From Nonomuraea endophytica (GTDB lineage: Bacteria; Actinomycetota; Actinomycetes; Streptosporangiales; Streptosporangiaceae), in contig NZ_JACHIN010000005.1 of NCBI RefSeq assembly GCF_014203235.1, positions 186,001 through 250,000 on the forward strand: a stretch of 64,000 nucleotides of DNA, read 5' to 3'. The notes under the pieces were generated by a model that searched no databases, was not told the DNA's origin, and worked only from the letters and a program-made list of their open reading frames with translations. Numbering within the stretch: position 1 is the first letter of the stretch; each line of letters begins with the position of its first letter. Of the stretch, positions 43,086 through 51,726 are shown in pieces. The translations under genes were made by a program, and so were the position numbers.

Positions 43086-45449
43086 CTACGGGCCGGTCAC
43101 GGCGAGGTGGTCGAGGTTGGGTCCGCCGTTGGCGGTGGTGGAGGTGGCTCTGACGGTGTTCGCACCGGCGTTGAGCTGCGCGGGCAGCGTCGCGTTGGTC
43201 CAGGTGGTCCAGGCGCCGGTGCCGGGAAAGTTCACGGTGACGGGCGCGCCGCCGTTCACCGAGACGGCCATCGGCCGGTTGACGGCGGTGCCGTTGGCGT
43301 GCCGGAAGGCCAGCGTCGCGGCGCCCGCCTGGGCGGCGGTGACCGTCCACTCCACGTAGGGCCCGGCGGCGTTGTCGCCGTTGACGAAGCCGGTGCCGGT
43401 GAACCCGGCGTGGTTGGACTCCACGACGCCCTGCGCGATCGTCGCCTCCTCCGCCTCGTACCGTGAGCCGGTCGGCGGCGGGCCGTCGGACGGGGTGAAG
43501 GACGGGTCGCTGGAGATCGCCACCCGGTCCAGGCGGGCGCCGTCCTCGCGGTAGGCGAAGGTGACGGTGTGGGTTCCGGCGCTCAGGTCGTAGGTGACCG
43601 GAAGCTGGGCCCAGTGCCAGGAGGCGCCGAGCGGGACGGTGTTCCAGTTGGTCCACGAGCCGCCGTCCGCGCGCACCCAGAACGAGTCGTCGCTCGTCGT
43701 GGGGGCGATGACGCGGGCCCAGACCTTGAAGGACCCCGGATCGGGTACGGCGAAGCTGAGCGTGGCGTGGCCGGTCGGCGGGGCCGCCGACTGGCTGTTG
43801 TTGCCCGGCGCGACGGTGACGTAGGAGCCGCCGGAGGCGGCCGGGTCCTGCTGGGTCTGCATGGGGGCGGTGATGGTGGCCGCCTCGGCTTCGCCGTACA
43901 GGCTGACGGGGTTGCCGGGGACGGGGGTGGAGTTCGTCGCGCGCACCCGCAGCGCGCCGCCCGCGGTGTTGGCGCCGGTGACGGAGTAGCCGCTGATGCC
44001 GCTGACGCCGACGTCGTAGGCGCTGCCGGAGCCGCGCTGGGCGATGACGTCGAGCTGGATGCCGGAGCCGTCGTCGACGATGAAGGCGGGGCGGTTGTCG
44101 TTCTCGTCCACGCGCATCTCGCCCTTGACCGACAGGCCCTGGACGTGCCGGGCCCAGATGCCGAACGCGGGGCGGGTGCCGTAGTCGCGGGGCGGGTAGC
44201 TGGTCAGGAACTCGCCGGGCACCCGGGTGGCGTCGGAGGCGGGGTGGCCGCCGGGGACGGTCAGCTTGACGCCGTCGAGCGTGATGTCGGGGCCGATGTC
44301 GACGGCGGGCGTGCCGGTGATGGTGCTGGTCAGCTCGGGTCCGCCGGTGGTGCCCGAGGGCTCGGGGGCGGTGAGCTCGCGGCCGGTCACGTTGGTCAGG
44401 TGGATGTTCCTGATCCGGCCGGCGGGCGGCGAGCCCGGGCAGCGCTTGCGCTCGCCGATCTTCATGAAGATCGGGGTGGTGGTCTTGGTGAGCGTGACGT
44501 TGGTGTAGTGAACGTCCTCGATGATCGCGCCGTCCATCGAGACCATGCCGATGCCGGCCTTGCCCGCGCCGAGCACGGTGATGTTGTCGAAGCGGATGTC
44601 GCGGAAGTTGCCGCAGGTCTCCGAGCCGAACTGCATCGCGTTGTTCTCGTGGGAGTAGATCGTGGTGTCGCGCACGCGGACGTTCTGGCTGGTGTAGGTG
44701 TGGCCGAGGGCGAAGTCGCTCTTCAGCGCCACCGCGTCGTCGCTGGCCTCGATCCGGCTGTTCTGCAGGACGACGTTCCAGCTGTTGATCAGGTTGATGC
44801 CGTCGCGGACGCCGTTCTCGGCGTAGACGGTCTTGAGGTTGTCGATGAGGATGTCGTGGCAGCCGTTGAGCAGCGCCATGAAGTGGCCGCCGCGGCGGAT
44901 GGTGATGCCGGTGATGCTGACGTTCGCGCACTCGGTCAGCGCGATGGCCTTGTTGCCGGCGCCGGAGGGCGGCGAGTTGCTGGTGGACAGGTTGCCGTCG
45001 CCGTCGATCGAGCCGGCGCCGGCGAAGTGCACGTTGGTGACGCCCCTGCCGACGAACAGCGAGTTGTTGAAGTGGCTGTGGCCGAAGTCCTGGTAGTCGT
45101 CGAAGGCGTTGGGCTCGGGGGCGTCCATGCCGCTGCTCGCCGCGCGCACGGTCGCGCCGGAGTCGAGGCGGATGGTGACGTTGCTCTTCAGGTGGATGGT
45201 GCGGGCGCGGTAGTTGCCCGAGGGGAAGACGACGATGCCGCCGGGGGCGGCGCTGGCGGCGTTGATGGCGCGGTCGACGGCGTCGTCGTCGTTGGTGCTG
45301 CCGTTGCCGGTGGCGCCGTAGTCGCGCACGTTGAACTCGGCGGCGGCGGTGGTTGCGGTGGTGGCGCTCGCGGGCGCGGCGGTGAGGGGGAAGGCCAGGA
45401 GGGCGAGGGCCAGCGGCCAGGCGACGCGTCTCATTGCTGCACCTCTCAT
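43086..45449 (-). CDS. secreted GH28 glycosidase with two C-terminal binding modules
   Basis: A 787-aa exported right-handed beta-helix protein. It has a Sec-type signal (WPLALALLAFPLTAAPASA), then FNVRDYGATGNGSTNDDDAVDRAI, the usual beta-helix cap. The GH28 catalytic strand is DGINLINSWNVVLQNSRIEASDDAVALKSD, with the paired Asp. The second half carries a malectin/CBM-like sandwich (about 525-650) and a CBM35/6-like module (about 660-787). It differs more from the other two GH28 copies than they do from each other. Two starts are possible, at 45449 (ATGA overlap with the preceding gene) and 45434, because a 15-bp repeat duplicates the Shine-Dalgarno and ATG. Confidence 0.88.
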   Translation of the reverse strand: MRGAAMRRVAWPLALALLAFPLTAAPASATTATTAAAEFNVRDYGATGNGSTNDDDAVDRAINAASAAPGGIVVFPSGNYRARTIHLKSNVTIRLDSGATVRAASSGMDAPEPNAFDDYQDFGHSHFNNSLFVGRGVTNVHFAGAGSIDGDGNLSTSNSPPSGAGNKAIALTECANVSITGITIRRGGHFMALLNGCHDILIDNLKTVYAENGVRDGINLINSWNVVLQNSRIEASDDAVALKSDFALGHTYTSQNVRVRDTTIYSHENNAMQFGSETCGNFRDIRFDNITVLGAGKAGIGMVSMDGAIIEDVHYTNVTLTKTTTPIFMKIGERKRCPGSPPAGRIRNIHLTNVTGRELTAPEPSGTTGGPELTSTITGTPAVDIGPDITLDGVKLTVPGGHPASDATRVPGEFLTSYPPRDYGTRPAFGIWARHVQGLSVKGEMRVDENDNRPAFIVDDGSGIQLDVIAQRGSGSAYDVGVSGISGYSVTGANTAGGALRVRATNSTPVPGNPVSLYGEAEAATITAPMQTQQDPAASGGSYVTVAPGNNSQSAAPPTGHATLSFAVPDPGSFKVWARVIAPTTSDDSFWVRADGGSWTNWNTVPLGASWHWAQLPVTYDLSAGTHTVTFAYREDGARLDRVAISSDPSFTPSDGPPPTGSRYEAEEATIAQGVVESNHAGFTGTGFVNGDNAAGPYVEWTVTAAQAGAATLAFRHANGTAVNRPMAVSVNGGAPVTVNFPGTGAWTTWTNATLPAQLNAGANTVRATSTTANGGPNLDHLAVTGP

Positions 45450-47332
45450 TGCTGCACCTCGATGTAGTCCAGGTTGGGGTTGCCGTTGGCGGTGTTCGCG
45501 GTGATCCGGACCGTGTTGGTCCCGGCGTTCAACGTGACCGGCAGCGTGGTGGTGGCCCAGGTGGTCCAGGCGCCGGTGCCGTTGAACGACTGGTTCGCCA
45601 CCACCGCTGCGCCGTTGACCGCGATGGCCGCGGCGCGGTTGACCGTCGTGCCGTTGGCGAAGCGCACCCGCAACGTCGCCGCGCCCGCGGTGCCGGTGAC
45701 CGTCCACTCGGTGTAACTGCCGGCCACGTTGTCGCCGTTGACGAAACCCGTGCCCGAATGGCCCGCGTGGTTGGACTCCACCACGCCCTGCGAGATCGTC
45801 GCGTTCTCCGCCTCGTAGCGGGTGCCGGTGGGCGGGGTGGTGGTGGAGATGTCGCGGCCGTTGTGGAAGACGTTGATCAGCTGGAGGTTGTCGACATTGT
45901 TCGCGACATTTCCGGAATTGGTCATGTTGGTGAAGGTGCTGTTGGAGATCGTCACGTTCTGGATGTGCTTGGCGGAGCGGCCGTCGATGTTGAAGGCCGC
46001 CCGGCCGCCGGTGACGGTCATCGCGTCGACGGTGAAGTTGCGGACCGTGGGCGGGATGCTGCCGGACGTCTCGTAGTTCATCGTGATGTAGACGGCGTCG
46101 CGTTCGAGGTTGCGGCCGGTGAAGCGGCGCAGGTGAATGTCCTCGACGAAGCCGCCCCGGTTGAAGCTGGTCTTCACGTACAGCGCGTACTTGACCGGGT
46201 AGCGGCCCGGGAAGTCGGCGGCGTTGCACTGGCAGTCCTCGGCGAAGACCTTGCGCACCCCGCCCGACATCTCGCTGCCGACCGTGATGCCGCCCCAGCG
46301 GCCGGAGAACTTGCAGTTGCGCACCACGATGTTCTGCGAGGGCCGGTTGACCCGGCGGCCGTCGCGGTCGCGGCCCGACTTGACCGGGATGCAGTCGTCG
46401 TTGGTGTTGAACCGGCAGTCGTGGATGAAGACGTCGGTGCAGGAGTCGGGGTTGCAGCCGTCGCCCTGGGAGTTGGTGCTGTAGAAGGTGACGTTCCTGA
46501 CGGTGACGTTCGCGCAGTAGACCGGGTGCAGCGTCCACATGGCGGGGTTGCGCAGGTTGAGGTTCTCCACCAGGACGTTCGTGCAGTTGTAGAGGCCGAT
46601 CATGTTCGGCCGCAGCTTCGTGCCGGAGCCGAACACCCGCTGGTCGACCGGGTGGTCGTCGGCGCCCCAGTCACGCAGCCGGTCGCGGTCGGCGCCGCCG
46701 CCGCCCCAGGAGGACCAGTCGCCCGCCGGGGCGTTGCCGTCGATGGTCCCGGCGCCGGTGAGCGCGATGTTGGTCTTGCCGTTGGCGTAGATGAAGGGCG
46801 AGTAGTTGTGGCACTCGATGCCCTCCCACCGGGTGAAGACCGGCGGCAGGTAGGAGGCCGGGTCGGTGCGGAACCTGATCGTGCCCTGGACGTGCAGGTT
46901 CACGTTCGACAGCAGGTGGATCTTGCCGGTGCGGAAGGCGCCCGCCGGAACCAGGACCCGGCCGCCGCCCGCGGCGTTGCAGGCGGCGATGGCGTTGCGG
47001 AAGGCCGTGGTGCAGTCGGTGCTGTTGTCGCCGACGGCGCCGTAGTCGGTGATGGAGAAGGTGCGGTCGGGGAAGGTGGGCGGGACGATCCTGGCCAGGA
47101 TCTCGGGCACCTCGTCCCAGGGCGAGGCCGCGGCCGTACCCTCCACGACCGCGGCCCCGCCCCGCACTCCGGCGGCCGTGTCACTCGCGCGTGCCGCCGC
47201 ACGCTCGCTCACGGCCGCCGGGAGCGTGCCCCCGAGTACCAGGGCCCCGGCGCCGAGGGCCGCGGTGCGCAGGACCTCGCGCCGGGACAGCGCGGCGGCG
47301 CGCAGCGCCCCGCCGGGTAACTGGCTGCTCAT
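45446..47332 (-). CDS. Tat-exported GH28 polygalacturonase-like enzyme with CBM35/6-like module
   Basis: A 628-aa enzyme. Twin-arginine signal SRREVLRTAALGAGALVLGG (RR at 17-18). The beta-helix begins FSITDYGAVGDNSTDCTTAFRNAI. Catalytic strands are GDGCNPDSCTDVFIHDCRFNTNDDCIPVKSGRD and GRWGGITVGSEMSGG, which is the exo-acting or rhamnogalacturonase-like variant of GH28 (GSE in place of the classical GHG). The CBM module is at about 505-628. It is paralogous to the GH28 at 51723. The ATG at 47332 has GAGGTGA and overlaps the stop of the lyase gene. Its CBM DNA is almost identical to that of the lyase gene. Confidence 0.92.
   Translation of the reverse strand: MSSQLPGGALRAAALSRREVLRTAALGAGALVLGGTLPAAVSERAAARASDTAAGVRGGAAVVEGTAAASPWDEVPEILARIVPPTFPDRTFSITDYGAVGDNSTDCTTAFRNAIAACNAAGGGRVLVPAGAFRTGKIHLLSNVNLHVQGTIRFRTDPASYLPPVFTRWEGIECHNYSPFIYANGKTNIALTGAGTIDGNAPAGDWSSWGGGGADRDRLRDWGADDHPVDQRVFGSGTKLRPNMIGLYNCTNVLVENLNLRNPAMWTLHPVYCANVTVRNVTFYSTNSQGDGCNPDSCTDVFIHDCRFNTNDDCIPVKSGRDRDGRRVNRPSQNIVVRNCKFSGRWGGITVGSEMSGGVRKVFAEDCQCNAADFPGRYPVKYALYVKTSFNRGGFVEDIHLRRFTGRNLERDAVYITMNYETSGSIPPTVRNFTVDAMTVTGGRAAFNIDGRSAKHIQNVTISNSTFTNMTNSGNVANNVDNLQLINVFHNGRDISTTTPPTGTRYEAENATISQGVVESNHAGHSGTGFVNGDNVAGSYTEWTVTGTAGAATLRVRFANGTTVNRAAAIAVNGAAVVANQSFNGTGAWTTWATTTLPVTLNAGTNTVRITANTANGNPNLDYIEVQQ
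45455..45823. repeat. near-identical CBM-module DNA, copy 1
   Basis: This 369-bp block codes for the C-terminal CBM of the GH28 gene and matches 47338-47706 without gaps (constant offset 1883). I counted seven mismatches by eye, so about 98% identity. The flanking catalytic domains are unrelated, which points to recent duplication or gene conversion. Confidence 0.9.
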
Positions 47333-48525
47333 TGGGTCACCTCGATGTAGTCCAGGTTGGGGTTGCCGTTGGCGGTGTTCGCGGTGATCCGGACCGTGTT
47401 GGTCCCGGCGTTCAACGTGACCGGCAGCGTGGTGGTGGCCCAGGTGGTCCAGGCGCCGGTGCCGTTGAACGACTGGTTCGCCACCACGGCCGTGCCGTTG
47501 ACCGCGATGGCCGCGGCGCGGTTGACCGTCGTGCCGTTGCCGTAGCGCACCCGCAACGTCGCCGGACCCGCGGTGCCGGTGACCGTCCACTCGGTGTAAC
47601 TGCCGGCCACGTTGTCGCCGTTGACGAAACCCGTGCCCGAATGGCCCGCGTGGTTGGACTCCACCACGCCCTGCGAGATCGTCGCGTTCTCCGCCTCGTA
47701 GCGGGTCGTGTTGCCACCGCCGCCCGGCACCGCCTTGTACGACTTCAGGTTCGTCAGCAGCAGGTGGCAGTTCTGCAGCGAGCCCGAGGTGTCGCCCAGC
47801 GAGCGGTAGATACCCCACTTGGGCCGCACCCGGTCGCCCAGGAAGGTGTCCACGCCGGTCCTGGTGGCGTCCACGACGGTCGTGCCGCCGCTGCTCAGCA
47901 CCCAGCGCACCGCGCCCGACGACCCGTCACCGATCTTGAGCTCGTAGTCGATGTCGATCCACTTGTCGTGCAGCGGCGTGAGGTCGGCCCGGCCCACCAG
48001 GATGTTCGGCTCGAAGACCTTGTGCTCGATCGTCTGCCTGCCGTCCACCCGCCGCAGCGAGGTGACGGTGATGGGCGCGGTGCCGCTGCCCGGCATCTTG
48101 GTCTGGAAGATGTGGGTGAAGGTCGTGGTGGCCTTGAGCGTGGCCGGGATGAACATCGAGTACGTGACCCGCCACAACTCCCCCGGCTTCCACAGCAGGT
48201 GGCCGGCCGGGGTGCGGTTGCCGGTGACCTCGTGGCGCTGGCGGTCGGTGCTGGTGTCGCGGTCGACCGTGTGCATGTTGAAGCGGAAGTTGTCGCCTTC
48301 GGGGAAGATGTGCGGCGCGGCCGACGTGTGGGAGTCGGCCCGGTCGTCCTCGATCGACTCCCAGGCGCGCATGCCGTCACCGCGCGCGGTGGGCGCCCAC
48401 ATCTGCTGCCAGGTCTGGCCGGGCGGGAGGAGGGTCGGCGCGGCGAAGGCGGGGCGGGCGGTCAGGAGCGGCGCCGTGGCGGCGGCGCCGAAGAGGATTC
48501 CGAGCTGGCGGCGTGACAGTTCCAT
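47329..48525 (-). CDS. Tat-exported polysaccharide-lyase-like jelly-roll protein with CBM
   Basis: A 398-aa protein. The Tat signal is MELSRRQLGILFGAAATAP. Residues 30-265 form an all-beta jelly-roll of the type seen in heparin-lyase-I/PL20-like proteins: DNFRFNMHTVDRDTSTDRQRHEVTG, WKPGELWRVTYSMFIP, FTHIFQTKMPG and KWIDIDYELKIGDG, then KWGIYRSLGDTSGSLQNC. The sequence group is common in actinomycetes but its CAZy family and substrate are not certain to me; a uronate-containing polymer is inferred from the context. One CBM35/6-like module at 277-398. ATG at 48525, stop overlapping the downstream GH28 start. Confidence 0.75.
   Translation of the reverse strand: MELSRRQLGILFGAAATAPLLTARPAFAAPTLLPPGQTWQQMWAPTARGDGMRAWESIEDDRADSHTSAAPHIFPEGDNFRFNMHTVDRDTSTDRQRHEVTGNRTPAGHLLWKPGELWRVTYSMFIPATLKATTTFTHIFQTKMPGSGTAPITVTSLRRVDGRQTIEHKVFEPNILVGRADLTPLHDKWIDIDYELKIGDGSSGAVRWVLSSGGTTVVDATRTGVDTFLGDRVRPKWGIYRSLGDTSGSLQNCHLLLTNLKSYKAVPGGGGNTTRYEAENATISQGVVESNHAGHSGTGFVNGDNVAGSYTEWTVTGTAGPATLRVRYGNGTTVNRAAAIAVNGTAVVANQSFNGTGAWTTWATTTLPVTLNAGTNTVRITANTANGNPNLDYIEVTQ
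47338..47706. repeat. near-identical CBM-module DNA, copy 2
   Basis: The partner of 45455-45823. It codes the CBM of the polysaccharide-lyase-like protein. The few differences cluster in three short spots (about 47487-47492, 47540-47543 and 47565-47566). Confidence 0.9.
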
Positions 48526-48531
48526 GATTGC

Positions 48532-51500
48532 CTATCCGATAGTGATCTTGTCGAGGTTCGGGCCGCCGTCGGCGGACGTGGACACGAGTTTGATCTTGGT
48601 GCCGAGTTGTGCCTGGAGGGAGAGCGTCTGCCAGGTCGTCCACGCCCCGGTCGGCGGGAAGCTGAGCGCTCCGGCCCGGACGCCGTCGACGAGCACGTCC
48701 ATGGGGCGCGCGACGGCGGTGCCGTTGGCGAACCTGACGGTGATCGTCCGCGTGCCGCCGCCCGTGACGGTGAACTCGGCGGCCGAGCCCACGACGTTGT
48801 CCAGGTTGACGAAGCCGGTGCCGGTGAAGCCCGCGTGGTTCGACTCCACCGCGCCCTGCGTGATGACGGCGTCCTCGGCCTGGTAGTCGGTGCCGGACGC
48901 TGCCACGTCGAGGTAGTCGAGATTGGGCCCGCCGTCGGCGGTGGCCGAGGTGAGCCGGATCTTCGTGCCGAGCTGGGCCGGGATCGACACCGTCCGCCAG
49001 GTCGTCCACGCCCCGGTGGGCGGGAAGTCCACCGTCCCTGCCGCGGCGCCGTCCACGGTGACGGCCATCGGCCTGGCGCTCGTGGTGCCGTTGGCGAAGC
49101 CGATCGTGAGCGTGCTCGCGCCCGTCGCGGCGACGGTGAACTCCACGTACGAGCCCACGACGTTGTCCAGGTTGACGAAGCCCGAGCCGGAGAACCCGGC
49201 GTGGTTCGACTCCACCACGCCCTGGGAGATCGTCGCGTTCTCGGCCTCGTGGCGGCCCGGCGGCGACGGCGTCCCCGGCAGGCCCCAGCGCGCGCCCGGC
49301 CGGGAGATCGGCGCCCGGTCGATGACCAGCGGCGGTCGCGGGCCCGTGTGCAGGAGCACCTCGCGGTCCCTGTCCAGCGTGATCTGCACGGTGCCGCCGC
49401 CCAGGTCGGTGACCTGGGCCGGGGTGCCGTCGTCCAGGGTCGCGCTGGGCGGGCCGGGCAGGCCGTGGCGCAGCCTGAGCGGCTCACCGGCCAGGCTGCG
49501 CACCCGGACGAACCTGGTCGTGCCCGCCTGCCGTACCGCCGAGACCAGGAAGGCGCCCTGGGTGCGGAAGTCGTGGAGGGTCACGTCGGGCCAGGCGGCC
49601 GGCACGGCGGGGAAGATCCGGATCACGCCGCCCCAGCTCTGGCAGAGCATGTCGTGGATGCTCTGCGAGGCCGAGAGCGGAGTCTCGATGACCGGGCCCG
49701 CCTCGGTGTAGTGGGTGTTGGCCCGGCAGGGGAAGGACGTGGCCGGGTCGAAGAAGCGCATCAGGTAGCCGAGCGCGGCGTCGCCGCGGCCCATGCTCGC
49801 GTACATGGAGGCCGCGCCGGTGTAGCTGTAGCCGCGGTGCGCGCCGGTGACCGCGTGCCAGCGCGCGATCGAGCGTTCGATGAGGGTACGGCCGGCCGTC
49901 TGATCCCACGTGACCAGGTACAAGGGGTAGATCATCATCAGGTGCGAGTAGTGCCGGTGCGACTGGCTGTACGGCGTGCTCGCGCCGATCATGTACCCGT
50001 TGCCGTCCGTCGGATACGGCGTCAGGTTGGCCAGCGTGCTCTGCCACCTGGGCTTGAGCGGGTCGTCCACGCCGAGCCTGGCCGCCGCGTCGAGCAGCGT
50101 CTGGCAGCCCCACCGGATGAGCGCGAGGTCGTAGTTGGTGTCCTTGGGCGGCACCACCGGGTACTCCGGCGACAGCGTGCTGGGCAGGTGCAGCTTCCCG
50201 TCGCCCTCGGTCCGCAGGAAGTGCAGGTAGTAGTTGATCGCCCGCCTGAGCAGCGGGAACAACGTGTCGCGCAGCAGCGTGTCGTCCATGGTGTGCCGGT
50301 AGGACAGCCACACGTTGTGCAGCGCCCACGTCAGGTCGCCGACCTCGGCCCCGCTGCCGGGCGTCCCGACGCTCCTGGTGGCGAACATGTCCGAGCTGCG
50401 CCCCACACCGCTGGAGTCGGCGCGGTAGGCGCTCGGCACGTTGTCGACGAGCCGCTGCCGGTTCTGGTCGAGCGTGGTGGTGACCGAGTCGAGCTCCAGG
50501 TGGTTGGAGCCGTGGATCAGCCAGTACTCGAGCTGCACGTTGAGGTTCCACCACACGCCCGGCCACGGCGTGGGCTCCAGCCACGGCCCGGTGGTCGCCA
50601 TCACCGGCCCGCCGGCCCGCGTCGCGCTCGCCGTCTTGTACAACTGGATCCAGTAGAAGGACTGCAGCCGCTCGTCGGGCAGGCTGAGGAAACTCTTCGG
50701 GTAGAAGGCGTGCCACCAGGCCTGATGCGCGCTTCTCAGGCTCTGGTACGGCCCCGCGTCCCGCACCTTGGCCAGGGAGGCGGCGTCCGCGGCGGTGTTC
50801 GACGGGAAACTGTGGGCGACGCTGAGCAGCAGGAGGCCGCCGCTCTGCCGGTAGGCGGTGGCCGTCTGCCCGCCTCCGGCCAGCGCCTGCAGGACCTGCC
50901 TGACCTCGCCGGTGGTCTTGGTGGTCCAGGCGGGGTTGCGCACGTACCCGGACGGCGGGGCCTCTGAGGCTTCCCGCGGGCTGTTGGCCGCCTCCGGATG
51001 GAACGTCCACCGGACCTGCTCGCCGCCGGTCGCCGCGGCGTCGGCCACGAAGAGCTCGTCGTGGATGAACGCGGTGAACGTGATCCTTCCCGACGTCGTG
51101 GTGATCGAGCCGGTGAGCTCGGCGTCCCACAGGCTCAGCCGCCAGTCGACGGCGGTGATGGCGCCGACCGGGTCGAGGGTGAGATGGCCGACGGGCAGGC
51201 GGCAGGTGCCGAACCCGCTGCCGAACTGGGGGCGGTGGTCCTGCACGCGGCCGTGCTGGGTGGTGAAGCGGACCTTGTTGGCGCCGGGCTCCTTGTAGAC
51301 CATGCTGCCGAGCAGGCCGTCGCCCAGGAAGGGGCCTTCGTGCCAGATCGTGGGCAGGCGGGCCCAGAGCAGGTCCTGATTTTCCAGGAAATCCTGCCAT
51401 TGGGCGGGTGTCCCCACCCTCTCCTCCAACTCCCACCCGGCACCGCTCGCCTTCACTCCGGCGGGAAACGCCTCCGCTCCACCGGGAAGCGCCGCGACCG

Positions 51501-51726
51501 CCGTGGACCCGAACGCCCCGGGAAACGCCGTGACCGCCATGGACCCGAAGGCCCCACCAAGCACCACCCGCCGCGACACATCCCACCCCTCCGGCGCACC
51601 GGACACGTGGGACGGGTCATGCGGAAGCGCGGAGGGTTGGTCTTCCGGTGACGGGCCGGGTGCCGGTGACGGGGTGGGCGAGTCTGGTGTGCCGGGTGTG
51701 TTCCCCCGTGGGGCGGCGGGGGTCAT
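48532..51726 (-). CDS. exported GH95 glycosidase with two CBM35/6-like modules
   Basis: A 1,064-aa enzyme. Residues 1-48 are a Pro/Ser-rich extension, followed by a twin-arginine signal (SRRVVLGGAFGSMAV). The GH95 part (about 100-800) has an N-terminal sandwich (WARLPTIWHEGPFLGDGLLGSMVY), an (alpha/alpha)6 barrel with WNLNVQLEYWLIHGSNH and HRHYSHLMMIYPL, and a C-terminal cap (TPLSASQSIHDMLCQSWGGVIRIFPAVP). GH95 includes alpha-1,2-L-fucosidases and alpha-L-galactosidases. CBM modules at about 822-935 and 940-1064. ATG 51726 has GGAGGT and overlaps the upstream stop. An in-frame GTG near 51581 with GGAGGGG could be the real start and would remove the extension. Confidence 0.9.
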   Translation of the reverse strand: MTPAAPRGNTPGTPDSPTPSPAPGPSPEDQPSALPHDPSHVSGAPEGWDVSRRVVLGGAFGSMAVTAFPGAFGSTAVAALPGGAEAFPAGVKASGAGWELEERVGTPAQWQDFLENQDLLWARLPTIWHEGPFLGDGLLGSMVYKEPGANKVRFTTQHGRVQDHRPQFGSGFGTCRLPVGHLTLDPVGAITAVDWRLSLWDAELTGSITTTSGRITFTAFIHDELFVADAAATGGEQVRWTFHPEAANSPREASEAPPSGYVRNPAWTTKTTGEVRQVLQALAGGGQTATAYRQSGGLLLLSVAHSFPSNTAADAASLAKVRDAGPYQSLRSAHQAWWHAFYPKSFLSLPDERLQSFYWIQLYKTASATRAGGPVMATTGPWLEPTPWPGVWWNLNVQLEYWLIHGSNHLELDSVTTTLDQNRQRLVDNVPSAYRADSSGVGRSSDMFATRSVGTPGSGAEVGDLTWALHNVWLSYRHTMDDTLLRDTLFPLLRRAINYYLHFLRTEGDGKLHLPSTLSPEYPVVPPKDTNYDLALIRWGCQTLLDAAARLGVDDPLKPRWQSTLANLTPYPTDGNGYMIGASTPYSQSHRHYSHLMMIYPLYLVTWDQTAGRTLIERSIARWHAVTGAHRGYSYTGAASMYASMGRGDAALGYLMRFFDPATSFPCRANTHYTEAGPVIETPLSASQSIHDMLCQSWGGVIRIFPAVPAAWPDVTLHDFRTQGAFLVSAVRQAGTTRFVRVRSLAGEPLRLRHGLPGPPSATLDDGTPAQVTDLGGGTVQITLDRDREVLLHTGPRPPLVIDRAPISRPGARWGLPGTPSPPGRHEAENATISQGVVESNHAGFSGSGFVNLDNVVGSYVEFTVAATGASTLTIGFANGTTSARPMAVTVDGAAAGTVDFPPTGAWTTWRTVSIPAQLGTKIRLTSATADGGPNLDYLDVAASGTDYQAEDAVITQGAVESNHAGFTGTGFVNLDNVVGSAAEFTVTGGGTRTITVRFANGTAVARPMDVLVDGVRAGALSFPPTGAWTTWQTLSLQAQLGTKIKLVSTSADGGPNLDKITIG

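Noticed and set aside
45434..47320. A 628-codon plus-strand open frame across the GH28 gene
   Set aside because: It is Val/Asp/Gly-rich shadow sequence. The minus strand has a Tat signal, catalytic motifs and a CBM.
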